Below, one piece after another: positions 9,727 to 20,967 of a stretch of DNA of 64,000 nucleotides. Source of the stretch: Streptomyces sp. CB01249 (GTDB taxonomy: Bacteria; Actinomycetota; Actinomycetes; Streptomycetales; Streptomycetaceae). The notes beneath the pieces were generated by a model. That model was given only the letters and a program-made list of their open reading frames with translations, searched no databases and was not told the origin of the DNA. Every line of letters starts with the position of its first letter. The first letter of the stretch is position 1. Location of the stretch: assembly GCF_001905735.1 (NCBI RefSeq), contig NZ_LISW01000002.1:1338426-1402425 (forward strand), in the 5' to 3' direction. Both the position numbers and the translations under genes were made by a program.

Positions 9727-10007
9727 CCACGCATCGGGCACGTCCGGCTCCCCTCCGTGGCCACAACACCGCAGGTCGTCACGGAGAGTAGAGGAACTAT
9801 GTCCCTGAGTGACGAGTCTGGTGTATCGTCCCGAAAGGGGTGTCGCGCCGTGGCAGGGACGGCGCCGGGGAGCCAGCCACACGCGAGGGGGCGACGGGCG
9901 ATGGACGGCCGATGGGCGAACGATCCGACACGACAGGGCCGGCGACGGCGCGCGGAGGGACCGGTGAGCCGGTGGCGCAGCCGGCCGGGGACCTCGGGAG
10001 GGCCGCG

Positions 10008-12866
10008 GTGAGCGCCCCGGTGAGCACCCGCGGAGCGTTCCTCGCCCGGCAGTCCGGGGCGGGCCGCACCTCCGCGCTGCTCCCGCAGCTCGCCCTCGGC
10101 CTCGTCTGCGGCGGTTACGCGGTGGGCGCGGCCACCGGCTGGGGCTCGGCCCAGCTCGCCCTGTTCATGGGCGACTTCGGCCTCAGCGCCGCCGCGCTCG
10201 CCGCCGCCGTCTCCTGCTTCCTCTTCGCCCGCGTCGCCGATGCGCGATTCCGCCCGGCCTGGCTGCTGTTCGCGCTCTCCTCGCTGATGGCCTCCGGCGG
10301 CAACGCCGTCTGGGGCTGGTACGAGTGCGTGCGCGCGGTCCGGGTCCCGAGCCCGTCCCTGGCCGACGTCTTCTTCCTCTGTTTCGCGCCGCCCGCCATC
10401 GTCGGACTCCTTGTCCTCGCCAAGCGGCCCGTCACCCGCGCCGGCTGGGTCTGCCTGGCCCTCGACTCCTGGCTGATCGGCGGCTCGCTGCTCACCCTGT
10501 CCTGGAGCCTCGCCCTCGCCCACACCGCGCACGTCGCGGACATCGAGGGCGACAGCGTGGCCCGCGCCGCGCTCTCGCTGGCCTACCCGCTGCTCGACAT
10601 CGTGCTCGTCTCGATGGTCCTCGCCCTGCACTTCCGGCGCTCCAGCGTCAACCGCGCCGCGGTGAACACCGCCATCGCCGCGCTCGCCCTGACCGTGCTC
10701 TGCGACGCCCTGTTCACCTCGCCGCTGCTCCGCCAGACCTACCACTCCGGCCAGTTGCTCGACGCCGGCTGGTTCGCCGGCTCGCTGCTCCTCGCGTACG
10801 CCCCCTGGGGCGCCGCGCGCGACGTGGACAACGCTGTCCAGGCCGAGGAGGAGCGCGCGGACGCGGCGGCCGCCCCGGGCGCCGCCGGCCGCCCCATCGC
10901 CGGCTCACTGGCCGCGCTGACCCCGTATCTCGCCGCGGCCGTCTGCACCCTGGGCATCCTGTACAACGTGATCGAGGGCCGCCGGGTGGACCGCGTCGTC
11001 GTCCTCACCGGGTGCACGGTGGTCCTCGCCCTCGTCGTCCGCCAGGGCATCATGCTCCTCGACAACATCGCCCTCACCCAGGAACTGGCCCAGAAGGAGA
11101 ACCACTTCCGCTCCCTGGTGCAGGGCTCCAGCGACGTCATCATGATCGCCGCCCCCAGCGGCGTCCTGCGCTACGTCAGCCCCGCCGCCGCCGGTGTCTA
11201 CGGGCGCGACGCGGACGAGCTGGTCGGCGCCGAGCTGTCCTCGATCATCCACCCCGACGATCTCGGCCGGGTCGTCCACGAGGTCCGCCGCTTCCTCGCC
11301 GCCCCGCCCGGCGAGGAGCCCGCCACCCGCATCGAGTGCCGCTTCCGGTCCGGCTCCGGCGACTGGCTCAACGTCGAGTCCACGGTGAACCGCCACCAGG
11401 GCGGCCTGATCCTCAACAGCCGGGACGTCACCGAACGCGTCCGCCTCCAGGCCCAGTTGCAGCACAACGCCGAGCACGACCCGCTCACCGACCTGCCCAA
11501 CCGGGCCCTGTTCACCTCCCGGGTCCGCCAGGCGCTCTCCGGCCGCCGCGCCGGGGACGCGGGCACCGCCGTCCTCTTCATCGACCTGGACGGCTTCAAG
11601 GCGGCCAACGACCGGCTCGGCCACCAGGCGGGCGACGAACTGCTCGTCCAGGCCGCCCGCCGCCTCCACGAGTCCGTCCGCTCCGGGGACACCGCCGCCC
11701 GCCTCGGGGGCGACGAGTTCGCCGCCCTCATCGTCGGCGACGCCGGGCGCGAGCAGGACGCCCGCGAGTGCCAGGTCCACGAGATCGCCGACCGGCTGCG
11801 CCTCACGCTCTCCGAGCCCTACCGCGTCGGCGACGGCGAGGTCCGGGTCACCGCCTCCATCGGCGTCGCCTTCGCCGAGCCCGGCATCACCCCCAACGAC
11901 CTCATGCGCAACGCCGACCTCGCCATGTACCGCGCCAAGGCCGGCGGCAAGAACCGCGTCGAGCTGTACGCCCCGCAGATGCAGGCCGACGTGGTCCGCC
12001 GCTCCGAGCTGGCGACCCGGCTGCGCGGCGCCCTGCGCGACGGCGAGTTCGCGCTCCTCCACCAGCCCGTGGTGCACCTCGCCACCGGCCGGGTCGCCGC
12101 CGTCGCCGCCCAGGCCCGCTGGCGCTCCGCCCAGGGTATCCTGTTCACGCCCGCCGAGTTCCTGCGGATCTCCGAGGACGGCGACCGCACCGCCGAGCTG
12201 GGCCGCTGGCTCCTCGAAGAGGCCGTCGAGCAGGCCGCCGACCGGGCCAGGGCGGGCCACCGGACCGCGGTGTCCGTCCGCCTCCCGGCCCGCCGACTGC
12301 TCGACCGGAGCTTCCCGGCCGGCTCCGTCGAGGCGCTGCTCACGCGCCACGGGCTGCCCTCCGGGGCGCTCATGATCGAGGTCTCGGACAGCGATCCCCG
12401 GGTCCCCTTCGAGGACCTGGAACAGCGGCTGGCCGCGCTGCGCCGGCTGGGCGTCCGGATCGCTCTCGACGGCTTCGGCAGCGGCTACGCCGCGATCAAC
12501 GCCCTGCGCCGCCTCCCCATCGACGTGCTCAAGCTGGACCGGGGGCTGGTGGAGGGCGTCGTGGAGTCGGCCCGGCTGCACAAGATCACCAGCGGGCTGC
12601 TCAGGATCGCCTGCGACCTCGGCATGCAGTCCGTGGCCGACGGGGTGGACGTCCCGGAGCAGGTCCTCGCCCTGCGCGCCATGGGCTGTACGCACGGCCA
12701 GGGCGCGGCCTTCTCGGGGCCGCTGGACGAGTATCGGCTGCGCCGCGCCCTGGTCCGGGGGACGTTCCCGGTGCCCGCCGGGGTGCCCGCGCAGAAGGTG
12801 CTCACGGGCGGCGCGTTCCCGTCGCTCAGCCGCTCACATGGTGAGACGCCGGTCCCACCCACTTGA
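10008..12866 (+). CDS. Membrane PAS-GGDEF-EAL protein (c-di-GMP metabolism), EAL signature degenerate
   Basis: Protein of 952 residues. Eight or more N-terminal helices (to about residue 335) precede a PAS domain (about 365-485), a GGDEF domain with intact GGDEF at 567-571, and an EAL-like domain (about 665-920). An inhibitory I-site RxxD (RSGD, 558-561) sits exactly five residues before GGDEF. So the cyclase half looks active and feedback-controlled. In the EAL half the signature is AAQ at 700-702, and the later motifs read LDGFGSGY and ADGVD instead of DDFGTGY and AEGVE, so phosphodiesterase activity is doubtful. GTG 10008 has GGGAGG 6 nt upstream; earlier in-frame starts (GTG 9840, ATG 9912) lack sites. 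Orthologues sit beside ilvB in other Streptomyces, as far as I recall. Confidence 0.9.
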   Translation: MSAPVSTRGAFLARQSGAGRTSALLPQLALGLVCGGYAVGAATGWGSAQLALFMGDFGLSAAALAAAVSCFLFARVADARFRPAWLLFALSSLMASGGNAVWGWYECVRAVRVPSPSLADVFFLCFAPPAIVGLLVLAKRPVTRAGWVCLALDSWLIGGSLLTLSWSLALAHTAHVADIEGDSVARAALSLAYPLLDIVLVSMVLALHFRRSSVNRAAVNTAIAALALTVLCDALFTSPLLRQTYHSGQLLDAGWFAGSLLLAYAPWGAARDVDNAVQAEEERADAAAAPGAAGRPIAGSLAALTPYLAAAVCTLGILYNVIEGRRVDRVVVLTGCTVVLALVVRQGIMLLDNIALTQELAQKENHFRSLVQGSSDVIMIAAPSGVLRYVSPAAAGVYGRDADELVGAELSSIIHPDDLGRVVHEVRRFLAAPPGEEPATRIECRFRSGSGDWLNVESTVNRHQGGLILNSRDVTERVRLQAQLQHNAEHDPLTDLPNRALFTSRVRQALSGRRAGDAGTAVLFIDLDGFKAANDRLGHQAGDELLVQAARRLHESVRSGDTAARLGGDEFAALIVGDAGREQDARECQVHEIADRLRLTLSEPYRVGDGEVRVTASIGVAFAEPGITPNDLMRNADLAMYRAKAGGKNRVELYAPQMQADVVRRSELATRLRGALRDGEFALLHQPVVHLATGRVAAVAAQARWRSAQGILFTPAEFLRISEDGDRTAELGRWLLEEAVEQAADRARAGHRTAVSVRLPARRLLDRSFPAGSVEALLTRHGLPSGALMIEVSDSDPRVPFEDLEQRLAALRRLGVRIALDGFGSGYAAINALRRLPIDVLKLDRGLVEGVVESARLHKITSGLLRIACDLGMQSVADGVDVPEQVLALRAMGCTHGQGAAFSGPLDEYRLRRALVRGTFPVPAGVPAQKVLTGGAFPSLSRSHGETPVPPT

Positions 12867-12892
12867 CACTCCGCGTGCGTCGGAGAGAGGGT
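12863..12892 (+). promoter_or_regulatory. Promoter of the ilvB leader/ilvBNC unit
   Basis: A consensus -35 TTGACA (12863-12868) overlaps the stop codon of the upstream gene. With an 18-nt spacer the -10 would be gagggt (12887-12892), 7 nt before the leader-peptide ATG, which predicts transcription starting at or next to that ATG. Leaderless leader peptides of this kind are known for actinobacterial ilvB attenuators. Confidence 0.6.
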
Positions 12893-12899
12893 CAATGCC

Positions 12900-12941
12900 A
12901 TGCGCACCCGAATTCTCGTACTTGGAAAGCGCGTCGGCTGA
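12900..12941 (+). CDS. ilvB leader peptide (attenuator)
   Basis: Thirteen-codon frame encoding [13 protein letters not shown] and a TGA stop. It holds one Ile, two Leu and two Val codons clustered as I-L-V-L, the three end products of the pathway encoded downstream. It lies between a consensus promoter and a rho-independent terminator and matches the known actinobacterial ilvB leader type. Ribosome stalling at these codons when the charged tRNAs are scarce should prevent the terminator from forming. Confidence 0.85.
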   Translation: MRTRILVLGKRVG

Positions 12942-12985
12942 AGCAGGGTCCCTCCATGACACTCTGCGGACCGCACCGGCGCGCT

Positions 12986-13020
12986 CCCCTCGCTTGCCTC
13001 ACGGCACGAGGGGTTTTTTT
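12986..13020 (+). terminator. ilvB attenuator terminator
   Basis: Stem CCCCTCG (12986-12992) pairs with CGAGGGG (13007-13013), followed by seven Ts. The loop region also contains ttgcc/ggca, which can extend the hairpin. A T run this long is exceptional in this G+C-rich window and marks a regulated intrinsic terminator 69 nt before ilvB. Confidence 0.85.
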
Positions 13021-13089
13021 GTTGCACCGGACCAGGCAAAACGTCGTAAAACACTCGCAAAAAACCTCAGCTTCGAGAAGAGAATGCCG

Positions 13090-14940
13090 ATGACCGAGCA
13101 GGCCACCGGGGCCCACCATCCCCAGCCGCGGGCCCGTACCGGCGGATCGCCCTCCGCCACCGTTGAGCACGTCACGGGTGCGCAGTCCCTCATCCGCTCC
13201 CTCGAAGAGGTGGGCGCCGACACGGTATTCGGTCTTCCCGGCGGCTGCATTCTCCCGGCGTACGACCCGCTGATGGACTCCACCCGGGTCCGCCACATCC
13301 TGGTCCGCCACGAGCAGGGCGCGGGTCACGCGGCCACCGGGTACGCGCAGGCCACCGGCAAGGTCGGCGTCTGCATGGTCACCTCGGGCCCCGGCGCCAC
13401 CAATCTCGTCACCCCGATCGCCGACGCGGCCATGGACTCCGTGCCGATGGTCGCGATCACCGGTCAGGTGGCCTCCGGCGCCATCGGTACGGACGCGTTC
13501 CAGGAAGCCGACATCTGCGGCATCACCATGCCGATCACGAAGCACAACTTCCTGGTCACCCGCGCCGAGGACATCGCGCACACGATCGCCGAGGCGTTCC
13601 ACATCGCCTCCACCGGCCGCCCGGGCCCGGTCCTGGTCGACATCGCCAAGGACGCGCTCCAGTCGAAGACCACCTTCAGCTGGCCGCCGGTCATGGACCT
13701 GCCCGGCTACCGCCCGGTGACCAAGCCGCACGCCAAGCAGATCCGCGAGGCCGCCAAGCTCATCACCCAGGCCAAGCGCCCGGTGCTCTACGTGGGCGGC
13801 GGCGTGATCAAGGCCGGTGCCACCGCCGAACTCAAGGTGCTGGCCGAGCTGACCGGAGCGCCCGTCACCACCACCCTGATGGCGCTCGGCTCCTTCCCCG
13901 ACAGCCACCCGCTGCACGTGGGAATGCCCGGGATGCACGGTTCGGTCACCGCCGTCACCGCGCTCCAGAAGGCCGACCTGATCGTCGCCCTCGGCGCCCG
14001 CTTCGACGACCGCGTCACCGGCAAGCTCGACAGCTTCGCCCCGTACGCCAAGATCGTCCACGCGGACATCGACCCGGCGGAGATCGGCAAGAACCGCGCG
14101 GCCGACGTCCCGATCGTGGGCGACGCCCGCGAGGTCATCGCCGACCTCGTCCAGGCCGTCCAGGCCGAGCACACCGAGGGCAACACCGGCGACTACAGCG
14201 CCTGGTGGAAGGACCTCAACCGCTGGCGCGAGACCTACCCGCTCGGCTACGACCTCCCCGAGGACGGCAGTCTCTCGCCGCAGCAGGTCATCCAGCGCAT
14301 CGGCGAGCTCGCCCCGCCGGACACGATCTTCGCCGCGGGCGTCGGCCAGCACCAGATGTGGGCCTCGCACTTCATCCAGTACGAGCAGCCCGCCACCTGG
14401 CTCAACTCCGGCGGCGCCGGGACCATGGGCTACGCGGTCCCCGCCGCGATGGGCGCCAAGGCCGGCATGCCCGACCGCACGGTCTGGGCGATCGACGGCG
14501 ACGGCTGCTTCCAGATGACCAATCAGGAGCTCACCACCTGCGCCCTGAACAACATCCCGGTCAAGATCGCCATCATCAACAACGGCGCGCTCGGGATGGT
14601 CCGCCAGTGGCAGACCCTGTTCTACAACCAGCGGTACTCCAACACCGTGCTGCACGCGGGCCCGGACGGCGAGACCCCGCCCAACAAGGGCACCCGCATC
14701 CCGGACTTCGTGAAGCTCTCCGAGGCCATGGGCTGCTACGCGATCCGCTGCGAGGACCCGGCCGACCTGGACAAGGTCATCGCCGAGGCGAACGCGATCA
14801 ACGACCGCCCGGTCGTCATCGACTTCATCGTCCACGAGGACGCCATGGTGTGGCCGATGGTCGCCGCCGGCACCTCCAACGACGAGGTCATGGCAGCCCG
14901 GGGCGTCCGCCCCGACTTCGGCGACAACGAAGACGACTGA
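13090..14940 (+). CDS. ilvB: Acetolactate synthase large subunit
   Basis: Catalytic ThDP-dependent subunit of 616 residues. It condenses two pyruvates to acetolactate, or pyruvate and 2-oxobutyrate to acetohydroxybutyrate, the common step of Val/Leu and Ile synthesis. Visible features are the ThDP-activating Glu in [14 protein letters not shown], the FAD-domain segment [12 protein letters not shown] and the metal/ThDP motif [17 protein letters not shown] 13090 is preferred over ATG 13084 because GAGAAGAG ends 7 nt before it. It is the first gene of ilvB-ilvN-ilvC, and expression is attenuated by the leader peptide upstream. Confidence 0.97.
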   Translation: MTEQATGAHHPQPRARTGGSPSATVEHVTGAQSLIRSLEEVGADTVFGLPGGCILPAYDPLMDSTRVRHILVRHEQGAGHAATGYAQATGKVGVCMVTSGPGATNLVTPIADAAMDSVPMVAITGQVASGAIGTDAFQEADICGITMPITKHNFLVTRAEDIAHTIAEAFHIASTGRPGPVLVDIAKDALQSKTTFSWPPVMDLPGYRPVTKPHAKQIREAAKLITQAKRPVLYVGGGVIKAGATAELKVLAELTGAPVTTTLMALGSFPDSHPLHVGMPGMHGSVTAVTALQKADLIVALGARFDDRVTGKLDSFAPYAKIVHADIDPAEIGKNRAADVPIVGDAREVIADLVQAVQAEHTEGNTGDYSAWWKDLNRWRETYPLGYDLPEDGSLSPQQVIQRIGELAPPDTIFAAGVGQHQMWASHFIQYEQPATWLNSGGAGTMGYAVPAAMGAKAGMPDRTVWAIDGDGCFQMTNQELTTCALNNIPVKIAIINNGALGMVRQWQTLFYNQRYSNTVLHAGPDGETPPNKGTRIPDFVKLSEAMGCYAIRCEDPADLDKVIAEANAINDRPVVIDFIVHEDAMVWPMVAAGTSNDEVMAARGVRPDFGDNEDD

Positions 14941-14962
14941 GAGACAGAGAGAGACCGACCTC

Positions 14963-16607
<1,645 letters not shown>

Positions 16608-16614
16608 CACCCGA

Positions 16615-16647
16615 GCCCCGGGGGCGGGTCACCCCCGCCCCCGGGGC
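16615..16647 (+). terminator. Terminator after ilvC
   Basis: Fourteen-bp perfect G+C stem (16615-16628 with 16634-16647), 5-nt loop and no T run, 8 bp after the ilvC stop. This is the form usual for Streptomyces terminators. Confidence 0.75.
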
Positions 16648-16823
16648 CCACGCACTCGTGCGGGTGATCCTTCCGAAGGGGCGCTGATCGGGGTCTCGCG
16701 CATGACTACACTGCTCCACATACACGCGTCAGGCCCACAGTGTCGTGCGTCTTCCACGCGGCAAGCCCCTCCACGCCTGCGGCCGTCGGGACGGCCGTCC
16801 GCACTGGATCTGTGAGGACTCAC

Positions 16824-18416
16824 GTGAGCTCGAAACCTGTCGTACTCATCGCTGAAGAGCTGTCGCCCGCCACGGTGGACGCTCTGGGCCCGGACTTCGA
16901 GATCCGGCACTGCAACGGCGCGGACCGCGCCGAGCTCCTCCCCGCCATCGCCGATGTCGACGCCATCCTGGTGCGCTCCGCCACCAAGGTCGACGCCGAG
17001 GCCATCGCCGCCGCGAAGAAGCTGAAGGTCGTCGCCCGCGCGGGCGTCGGTCTGGACAACGTCGACGTCTCCGCCGCCACCAAGGCCGGCGTCATGGTCG
17101 TGAACGCGCCGACCTCCAACATCGTCACCGCCGCCGAGCTGGCCTGCGGCCTCCTCGTGGCCACCGCGCGCCACATCCCGCAGGCCAACACCGCGCTGAA
17201 GAACGGCGAGTGGAAGCGCTCGAAGTACACCGGCGTCGAGCTGAGCGAGAAGACCCTCGGCGTCGTCGGCCTCGGCCGCATCGGCGTCCTGGTCGCCCAG
17301 CGCATGTCCGCCTTCGGCATGAAGATCGTCGCCTACGACCCCTACGTGCAGCCGGCGCGCGCCGCGCAGATGGGCGTCAAGCTCCTCTCGCTGGACGAGC
17401 TCCTGGAGGTCGCCGACTTCATCACCGTGCACCTCCCGAAGACCCCCGAGACGCTGGGCCTGATCGGCGACGAGGCGCTGCACAAGGTGAAGCCCACCGT
17501 GCGCATCGTCAACGCCGCGCGCGGCGGCATCGTGGACGAGGAGGCGCTGGCCTCCGCGCTCAAGGAGGGCCGCGTCGCCGGCGCCGGTCTCGACGTGTAC
17601 GCGAAGGAGCCCTGCACGGACTCCCCGCTCTTCCAGTTCGACCAGGTCGTCTGCACCCCGCACCTCGGCGCCTCCACCGACGAGGCCCAGGAGAAGGCGG
17701 GCATCGCCGTCGCCAAGTCCGTGCGCCTCGCACTCGCCGGTGAGCTCGTCCCGGACGCGGTCAACGTCCAGGGCGGCGTCATCGCCGAGGACGTGCGCCC
17801 CGGGCTGCCGCTCGCCGAGAAGCTGGGCCGGATCTTCACCGCGCTGGCCGGCGAGGTCGCCGCCCGCCTCGACGTCGAGGTCTACGGCGAGATCACCCAG
17901 CACGACGTCAAGGTGCTCGAACTCTCCGCGCTCAAGGGCGTGTTCGAGGACGTCGTGGACGAGACCGTGTCCTACGTGAACGCTCCGCTGTTCGCCCAGG
18001 AGCGCGGGGTCGAGGTCCGCCTCACCACCAGCTCCGAGTCGCCCGAGCACCGCAACGTGGTCACCGTCCGGGGCACCCTGTCCGACGGCCAGGAGGTCGC
18101 GGTCTCCGGCACGCTGGCCGGCCCCAAGCACCTCCAGAAGATCGTCGCGATCGGTGAGCACGATGTGGACCTGGCGCTCGCCGACCACATGATCGTGCTC
18201 CGTTACGAGGACCGCCCCGGCGTCGTCGGCACGGTCGGCCGCATCCTCGGCGAGGCCGGTCTGAACATCGCGGGCATGCAGGTCTCCCGCGCCGACGTGG
18301 GCGGCGAGGCGCTGGTCGTCCTCACCGTGGACGACGACGTCCCGGCGACCGTGCTCACCGAGATCTCCTCGGAGATCGGCGCAGCCTCGGCCCGCTCGGT
18401 GAACCTCACCGACTGA
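16824..18416 (+). CDS. serA: D-3-phosphoglycerate dehydrogenase
   Basis: First enzyme of serine synthesis, oxidising 3-phosphoglycerate with NAD. At 530 residues it is the long (type I) form. The catalytic and NAD domains include GLGRIGVLVAQR, catalytic Arg in NAARGGIVDE, Glu in AKEPC and His in CTPHLGAST. An intervening ASB domain (about 320-450) and a C-terminal ACT domain (about 455-530, DRPGVVGTVGRILGEAGLNIAGMQV) follow. GTG 16824 has TGAGGAC 5 nt upstream and gives the family N-terminus SSKPVVLIAEEL; GTG 16812 is a weaker option. It is separated from ilvC by a terminator, so it has its own promoter. Confidence 0.97.
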   Translation: MSSKPVVLIAEELSPATVDALGPDFEIRHCNGADRAELLPAIADVDAILVRSATKVDAEAIAAAKKLKVVARAGVGLDNVDVSAATKAGVMVVNAPTSNIVTAAELACGLLVATARHIPQANTALKNGEWKRSKYTGVELSEKTLGVVGLGRIGVLVAQRMSAFGMKIVAYDPYVQPARAAQMGVKLLSLDELLEVADFITVHLPKTPETLGLIGDEALHKVKPTVRIVNAARGGIVDEEALASALKEGRVAGAGLDVYAKEPCTDSPLFQFDQVVCTPHLGASTDEAQEKAGIAVAKSVRLALAGELVPDAVNVQGGVIAEDVRPGLPLAEKLGRIFTALAGEVAARLDVEVYGEITQHDVKVLELSALKGVFEDVVDETVSYVNAPLFAQERGVEVRLTTSSESPEHRNVVTVRGTLSDGQEVAVSGTLAGPKHLQKIVAIGEHDVDLALADHMIVLRYEDRPGVVGTVGRILGEAGLNIAGMQVSRADVGGEALVVLTVDDDVPATVLTEISSEIGAASARSVNLTD

Positions 18417-18442
18417 CCTTCCGGGCCTCACGGGTCCCGGCC

Positions 18443-18493
18443 GTACCCGGTATGTAGACGAGCGTCTTACACAAACGTCTGCATACCGGGTAC
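18443..18493 (+). promoter_or_regulatory. TetR promoter with long inverted-repeat operator
   Basis: Two 18-nt arms (18443-18460 and 18476-18493) form an inverted repeat with a single mismatch and a 15-nt spacer. A smaller palindrome AGACG-ag-CGTCT (18456-18467) lies inside. The right arm overlaps TACGCT (18491-18496), a perfect -10 form 6 nt before the TetR ATG; ttacac (18467-18472) is a plausible -35 at 18 nt. Binding here would block the promoter, so autorepression is inferred. Confidence 0.65.
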
Positions 18494-18502
18494 GCTGCTG
18501 TC

Positions 18503-19105
18503 ATGGGACATCGTGAGGATCTGCTCGAAGGCGCCAAGCGCTGCCTGCTGGAGAAGGGGTACGCGCGCACCACGGCGCGCGACATCGTGGCCGCGTCGGG
18601 CACGAATCTCGCCTCCATCGGCTACCACTACGGCTCCAAGGACGCGCTGCTCAACCTCGCCTTCCTCCGGCTGACGGAGGAGTGGGGCGATCTCGCGACC
18701 AAGGAGGACGAGGGGGAGCGGGAGGCGGAGGCGCCGACCGCGCCGCTCGACCAGTTCCGGGGCGCCTGGGAGCGGGTGATCGGGAGCTTCGAACAGAGCC
18801 GGGCGGTCTGGCAGCTCCAGATGGAGGTCGTCTCCCGGATCAACACCGACCCCGAACTGCAGAAGGCCCTCGTCGGCCCGCAGCGCGAGGGCCGTAACGG
18901 CCTCGCCGAGAACATGCTCGGCATCGACCCCGAGGCCGACCCCGAGCGCGCCCGCGTCGCCGGCCTCTTCTGCCAGGCCCTCCTGGCCGGCGTCATGGTC
19001 CAGTGGCTGATGGACCCCGAGTCGGCCCCCTCCGCCCAGGACCTGACGGACGGCCTGAAGCTGGTCCTGGAAGGACGCGGCCCGGCCCCCGAGGGCGCCC
19101 GGTGA
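18503..19105 (+). CDS. TetR family transcriptional regulator
   Basis: Regulator of 200 residues. The N-terminal helix-turn-helix (about 8-55, LLEGAKRCLLEKGYARTTARDIVAASGTNLASIGYHYGSKDALLNLAF) is typical of TetR proteins, and the C-terminal half is a ligand/dimer domain with no recognisable ligand. There is no ribosome binding site before the ATG, and the -10 ends 6 nt upstream, so the mRNA is probably leaderless. The next gene starts inside its stop codon (GTGA overlap), indicating coupled translation. Confidence 0.9.
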   Translation: MGHREDLLEGAKRCLLEKGYARTTARDIVAASGTNLASIGYHYGSKDALLNLAFLRLTEEWGDLATKEDEGEREAEAPTAPLDQFRGAWERVIGSFEQSRAVWQLQMEVVSRINTDPELQKALVGPQREGRNGLAENMLGIDPEADPERARVAGLFCQALLAGVMVQWLMDPESAPSAQDLTDGLKLVLEGRGPAPEGAR

Positions 19106-19623
19106 CCGTCCGGGCCGGCGAGCCCTTCGACCTCGCGCGCTCCGCTGCCGAGGTGGCGGCCCTGCTCACCGCGCCGCTCCCGGCCGCCGGGCCCGCGGTG
19201 GCCGAGGGCGACCCGGACAGCGGGGAGTGGCGGGCGACCACCGGCGAGGGCTTCCGGGCCGTCCCGCTCTGGGAGTCCGACGACGACGGCGACGACGACC
19301 CGGACGAGGCGGAGGAGGCGGCCGAGGCCCGGCTCGACGCCCTCGTCGCGGAGCTGGACACCCGCTGGGGCCCCCACCACCGCGTCGCCGTCCATGTCGC
19401 GCTGCTCCTGAAGGAGGAGGGCACCCCGGTTCCCGCGCTGTTCGACGCCCTGCTCGCCGAGGACTGCTACGGCGACCTGTCCGTCTGGGGACCGCTCCCC
19501 GGCCCCGGGGACCGCTGGGTCGGCGTGAGCGTCGGCCGCAGCGACGGGGACGCGCCCCTGGTCATGGCCGCCGTGGTCAGCGACCGCCCGATCCTCGCCC
19601 CGCCCCCGCCCGCCTGGCTGTGA
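19102..19623 (+). CDS. Conserved hypothetical acidic protein coupled to TetR
   Basis: Predicted 173-residue soluble protein; I do not recognise a family. It has a strongly acidic run near residues 55-75 (ESDDDGDDDPDEAEEAAEA), then a compact part with GDLSVWGPLPGPGDRWVGVSVGRSDGDAPLVM. The GTG start overlaps the TetR stop codon by GTGA, and no other start fits. A dependent second gene of a TetR operon could be the effector or a partner, but nothing in the sequence shows which. It ends 10 bp from the convergent PucR gene. Confidence 0.7.
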   Translation: MTVRAGEPFDLARSAAEVAALLTAPLPAAGPAVAEGDPDSGEWRATTGEGFRAVPLWESDDDGDDDPDEAEEAAEARLDALVAELDTRWGPHHRVAVHVALLLKEEGTPVPALFDALLAEDCYGDLSVWGPLPGPGDRWVGVSVGRSDGDAPLVMAAVVSDRPILAPPPPAWL

Positions 19624-19633
19624 GCCCGGCGCC

Positions 19634-20779
19634 TCACCGCAGCCGGGCCGCCTTCAGGGCCATGTGGAGCAGCAGCCGGTCCTCGCCGTCGTTGAGGTCG
19701 AGGCCGGTCAGCTGCTGGACGCGGGAGAGGCGGTAGTACAGCGTCTGGCGGTGGATGCCCAGCTCGGCCGCGGTCCGGGACGCCTGGCCCGCGCAGTCCA
19801 GGAACACCTCCGCGGTGCGCGCCAGGTCCCGCTGGGCCGGGGTCAGCAGGGGGCGCACGGCAGGGTCGGGCAGGGCGTCCGGGGTGAGCGCGGTCAGCGT
19901 GCGGTACGGGCCGATGGCCGGCCAGTCGGCGACCGGGCCGAACCTGGTCTCCGCCGCCGCGGCCCGGGCCGCCGCCGACGCCTCGTGCCAGGCGTCCGCC
20001 AGCTCCGTGAGGCCCCGGCGCGGGACCGCGATCCCGGCGGTGGCGGTCTCCCCGGCGGTGGCGCGCAGCCGCCCGGCGGCGGTGAGCGCGGGGTCCAGGA
20101 CCTCCGGCGACCGCAGCCGGATCAGCGCCGCAAGCGCGGGCGGCCCGGACCGGCCCGGCGGCGGGGCGGCGGTCAGCGCCGCCGCCGAGGGGACGGTGCG
20201 CACGGCGGGCGTGGCGTCCGCCCACGGGGCCACGCACACCACGGTGTGCAGCCCGTCCGCGTCGGGGCCCAGCGCCTCGGCGAGCGCGGCGACCGCCATG
20301 TCCCGCTGCCAGCCGCGCCCGGCGGCCAGCACCGCGCCGAACTCCCGGGACAGGTCGGTGCCCGCCCGCTCCTCGTCGGCCAGCAGCGCGCCGATCCGGG
20401 CGGCGACGTCCATCGCCGCGTCGAGCTGGCGGTCGGTCGGCCCCGGGTCGGCGTCGAGCAGCCATACGTAACCGAGCACGACACCCCGATGGCGTACCGG
20501 CAGGCAGATGCGGTCGCGGTAGACGCCGGCCTCGGGGGCGGCGGGGATGCGGAGGGGGCCGGTGGCGCGGGTGATGCCGAAGTTCTCGAACCAGGCGCGG
20601 ACCGCCGGGGTGGAGCGGCGGGTGAGGATCGAGCGGGTGCGGACCGGGTCCATCGCCGTGGTGTCGTCGCTGTCGTGGGCCCCGAAGGCGACCAGCCCGA
20701 AATCCCGGTTCTCCAGCGTCGCGGGGACGCCGAGCAGCGCGGAGATCTCGTCCACCAGCTCCTGGTAATCGCCCTTCAC
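19634..20779 (-). CDS. PucR family regulator, probable proline-utilisation activator
   Basis: Regulator of 381 residues. The N-terminal half is a GAF/sensor-like region. The C-terminal PucR helix-turn-helix is near residues 325-370 ([30 protein letters not shown]). It is divergent from the proline dehydrogenase gene, the position of PutR activators in Streptomyces, so proline control is inferred from place and family. The GTG start ([17 protein letters not shown]) is the only sensible one; upstream codons run into the operator. A perfect 16-bp palindrome lies 21 bp before the start. Confidence 0.85.
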   Translation of the reverse strand: MKGDYQELVDEISALLGVPATLENRDFGLVAFGAHDSDDTTAMDPVRTRSILTRRSTPAVRAWFENFGITRATGPLRIPAAPEAGVYRDRICLPVRHRGVVLGYVWLLDADPGPTDRQLDAAMDVAARIGALLADEERAGTDLSREFGAVLAAGRGWQRDMAVAALAEALGPDADGLHTVVCVAPWADATPAVRTVPSAAALTAAPPPGRSGPPALAALIRLRSPEVLDPALTAAGRLRATAGETATAGIAVPRRGLTELADAWHEASAAARAAAAETRFGPVADWPAIGPYRTLTALTPDALPDPAVRPLLTPAQRDLARTAEVFLDCAGQASRTAAELGIHRQTLYYRLSRVQQLTGLDLNDGEDRLLLHMALKAARLR

Positions 20780-20799
20780 CCGGCCATTCTCGCACCCCT

Positions 20800-20815
20800 T
20801 CAGACATATGTCTGA
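20800..20815. promoter_or_regulatory. Palindromic operator between PucR regulator and proline dehydrogenase
   Basis: Perfect 16-bp palindrome TCAGACATATGTCTGA in the 188-bp divergent promoter region, 21 bp upstream of the regulator's start. Its size and symmetry suit a dimeric regulator, most simply the PucR protein itself. I found no second perfect copy in the region. Confidence 0.6.
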
Positions 20816-20967
20816 GATCCAGTCCACGGATGTGTGGCAGCTGTCGATGGCAGGGAATCCGCGCGATCCTTAGATTTCACGGTGGTTCTCCGTGCTGTAC
20901 CGCTTATGTTCGTTACACGGCATATACGGCGGTGTGGCCTCGTTCGTACTTTCCGTGGAGGTGCCCC

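Noticed and set aside
16740..16823. Longer serA start at 16740
   Set aside because: No ribosome binding site and non-coding-like sequence; GTG 16824 has TGAGGAC at 5 nt.
20942..20967. Upstream extension of proline dehydrogenase
   Set aside because: The extra residues are translated promoter; TGGAGG clearly serves GTG 20968.
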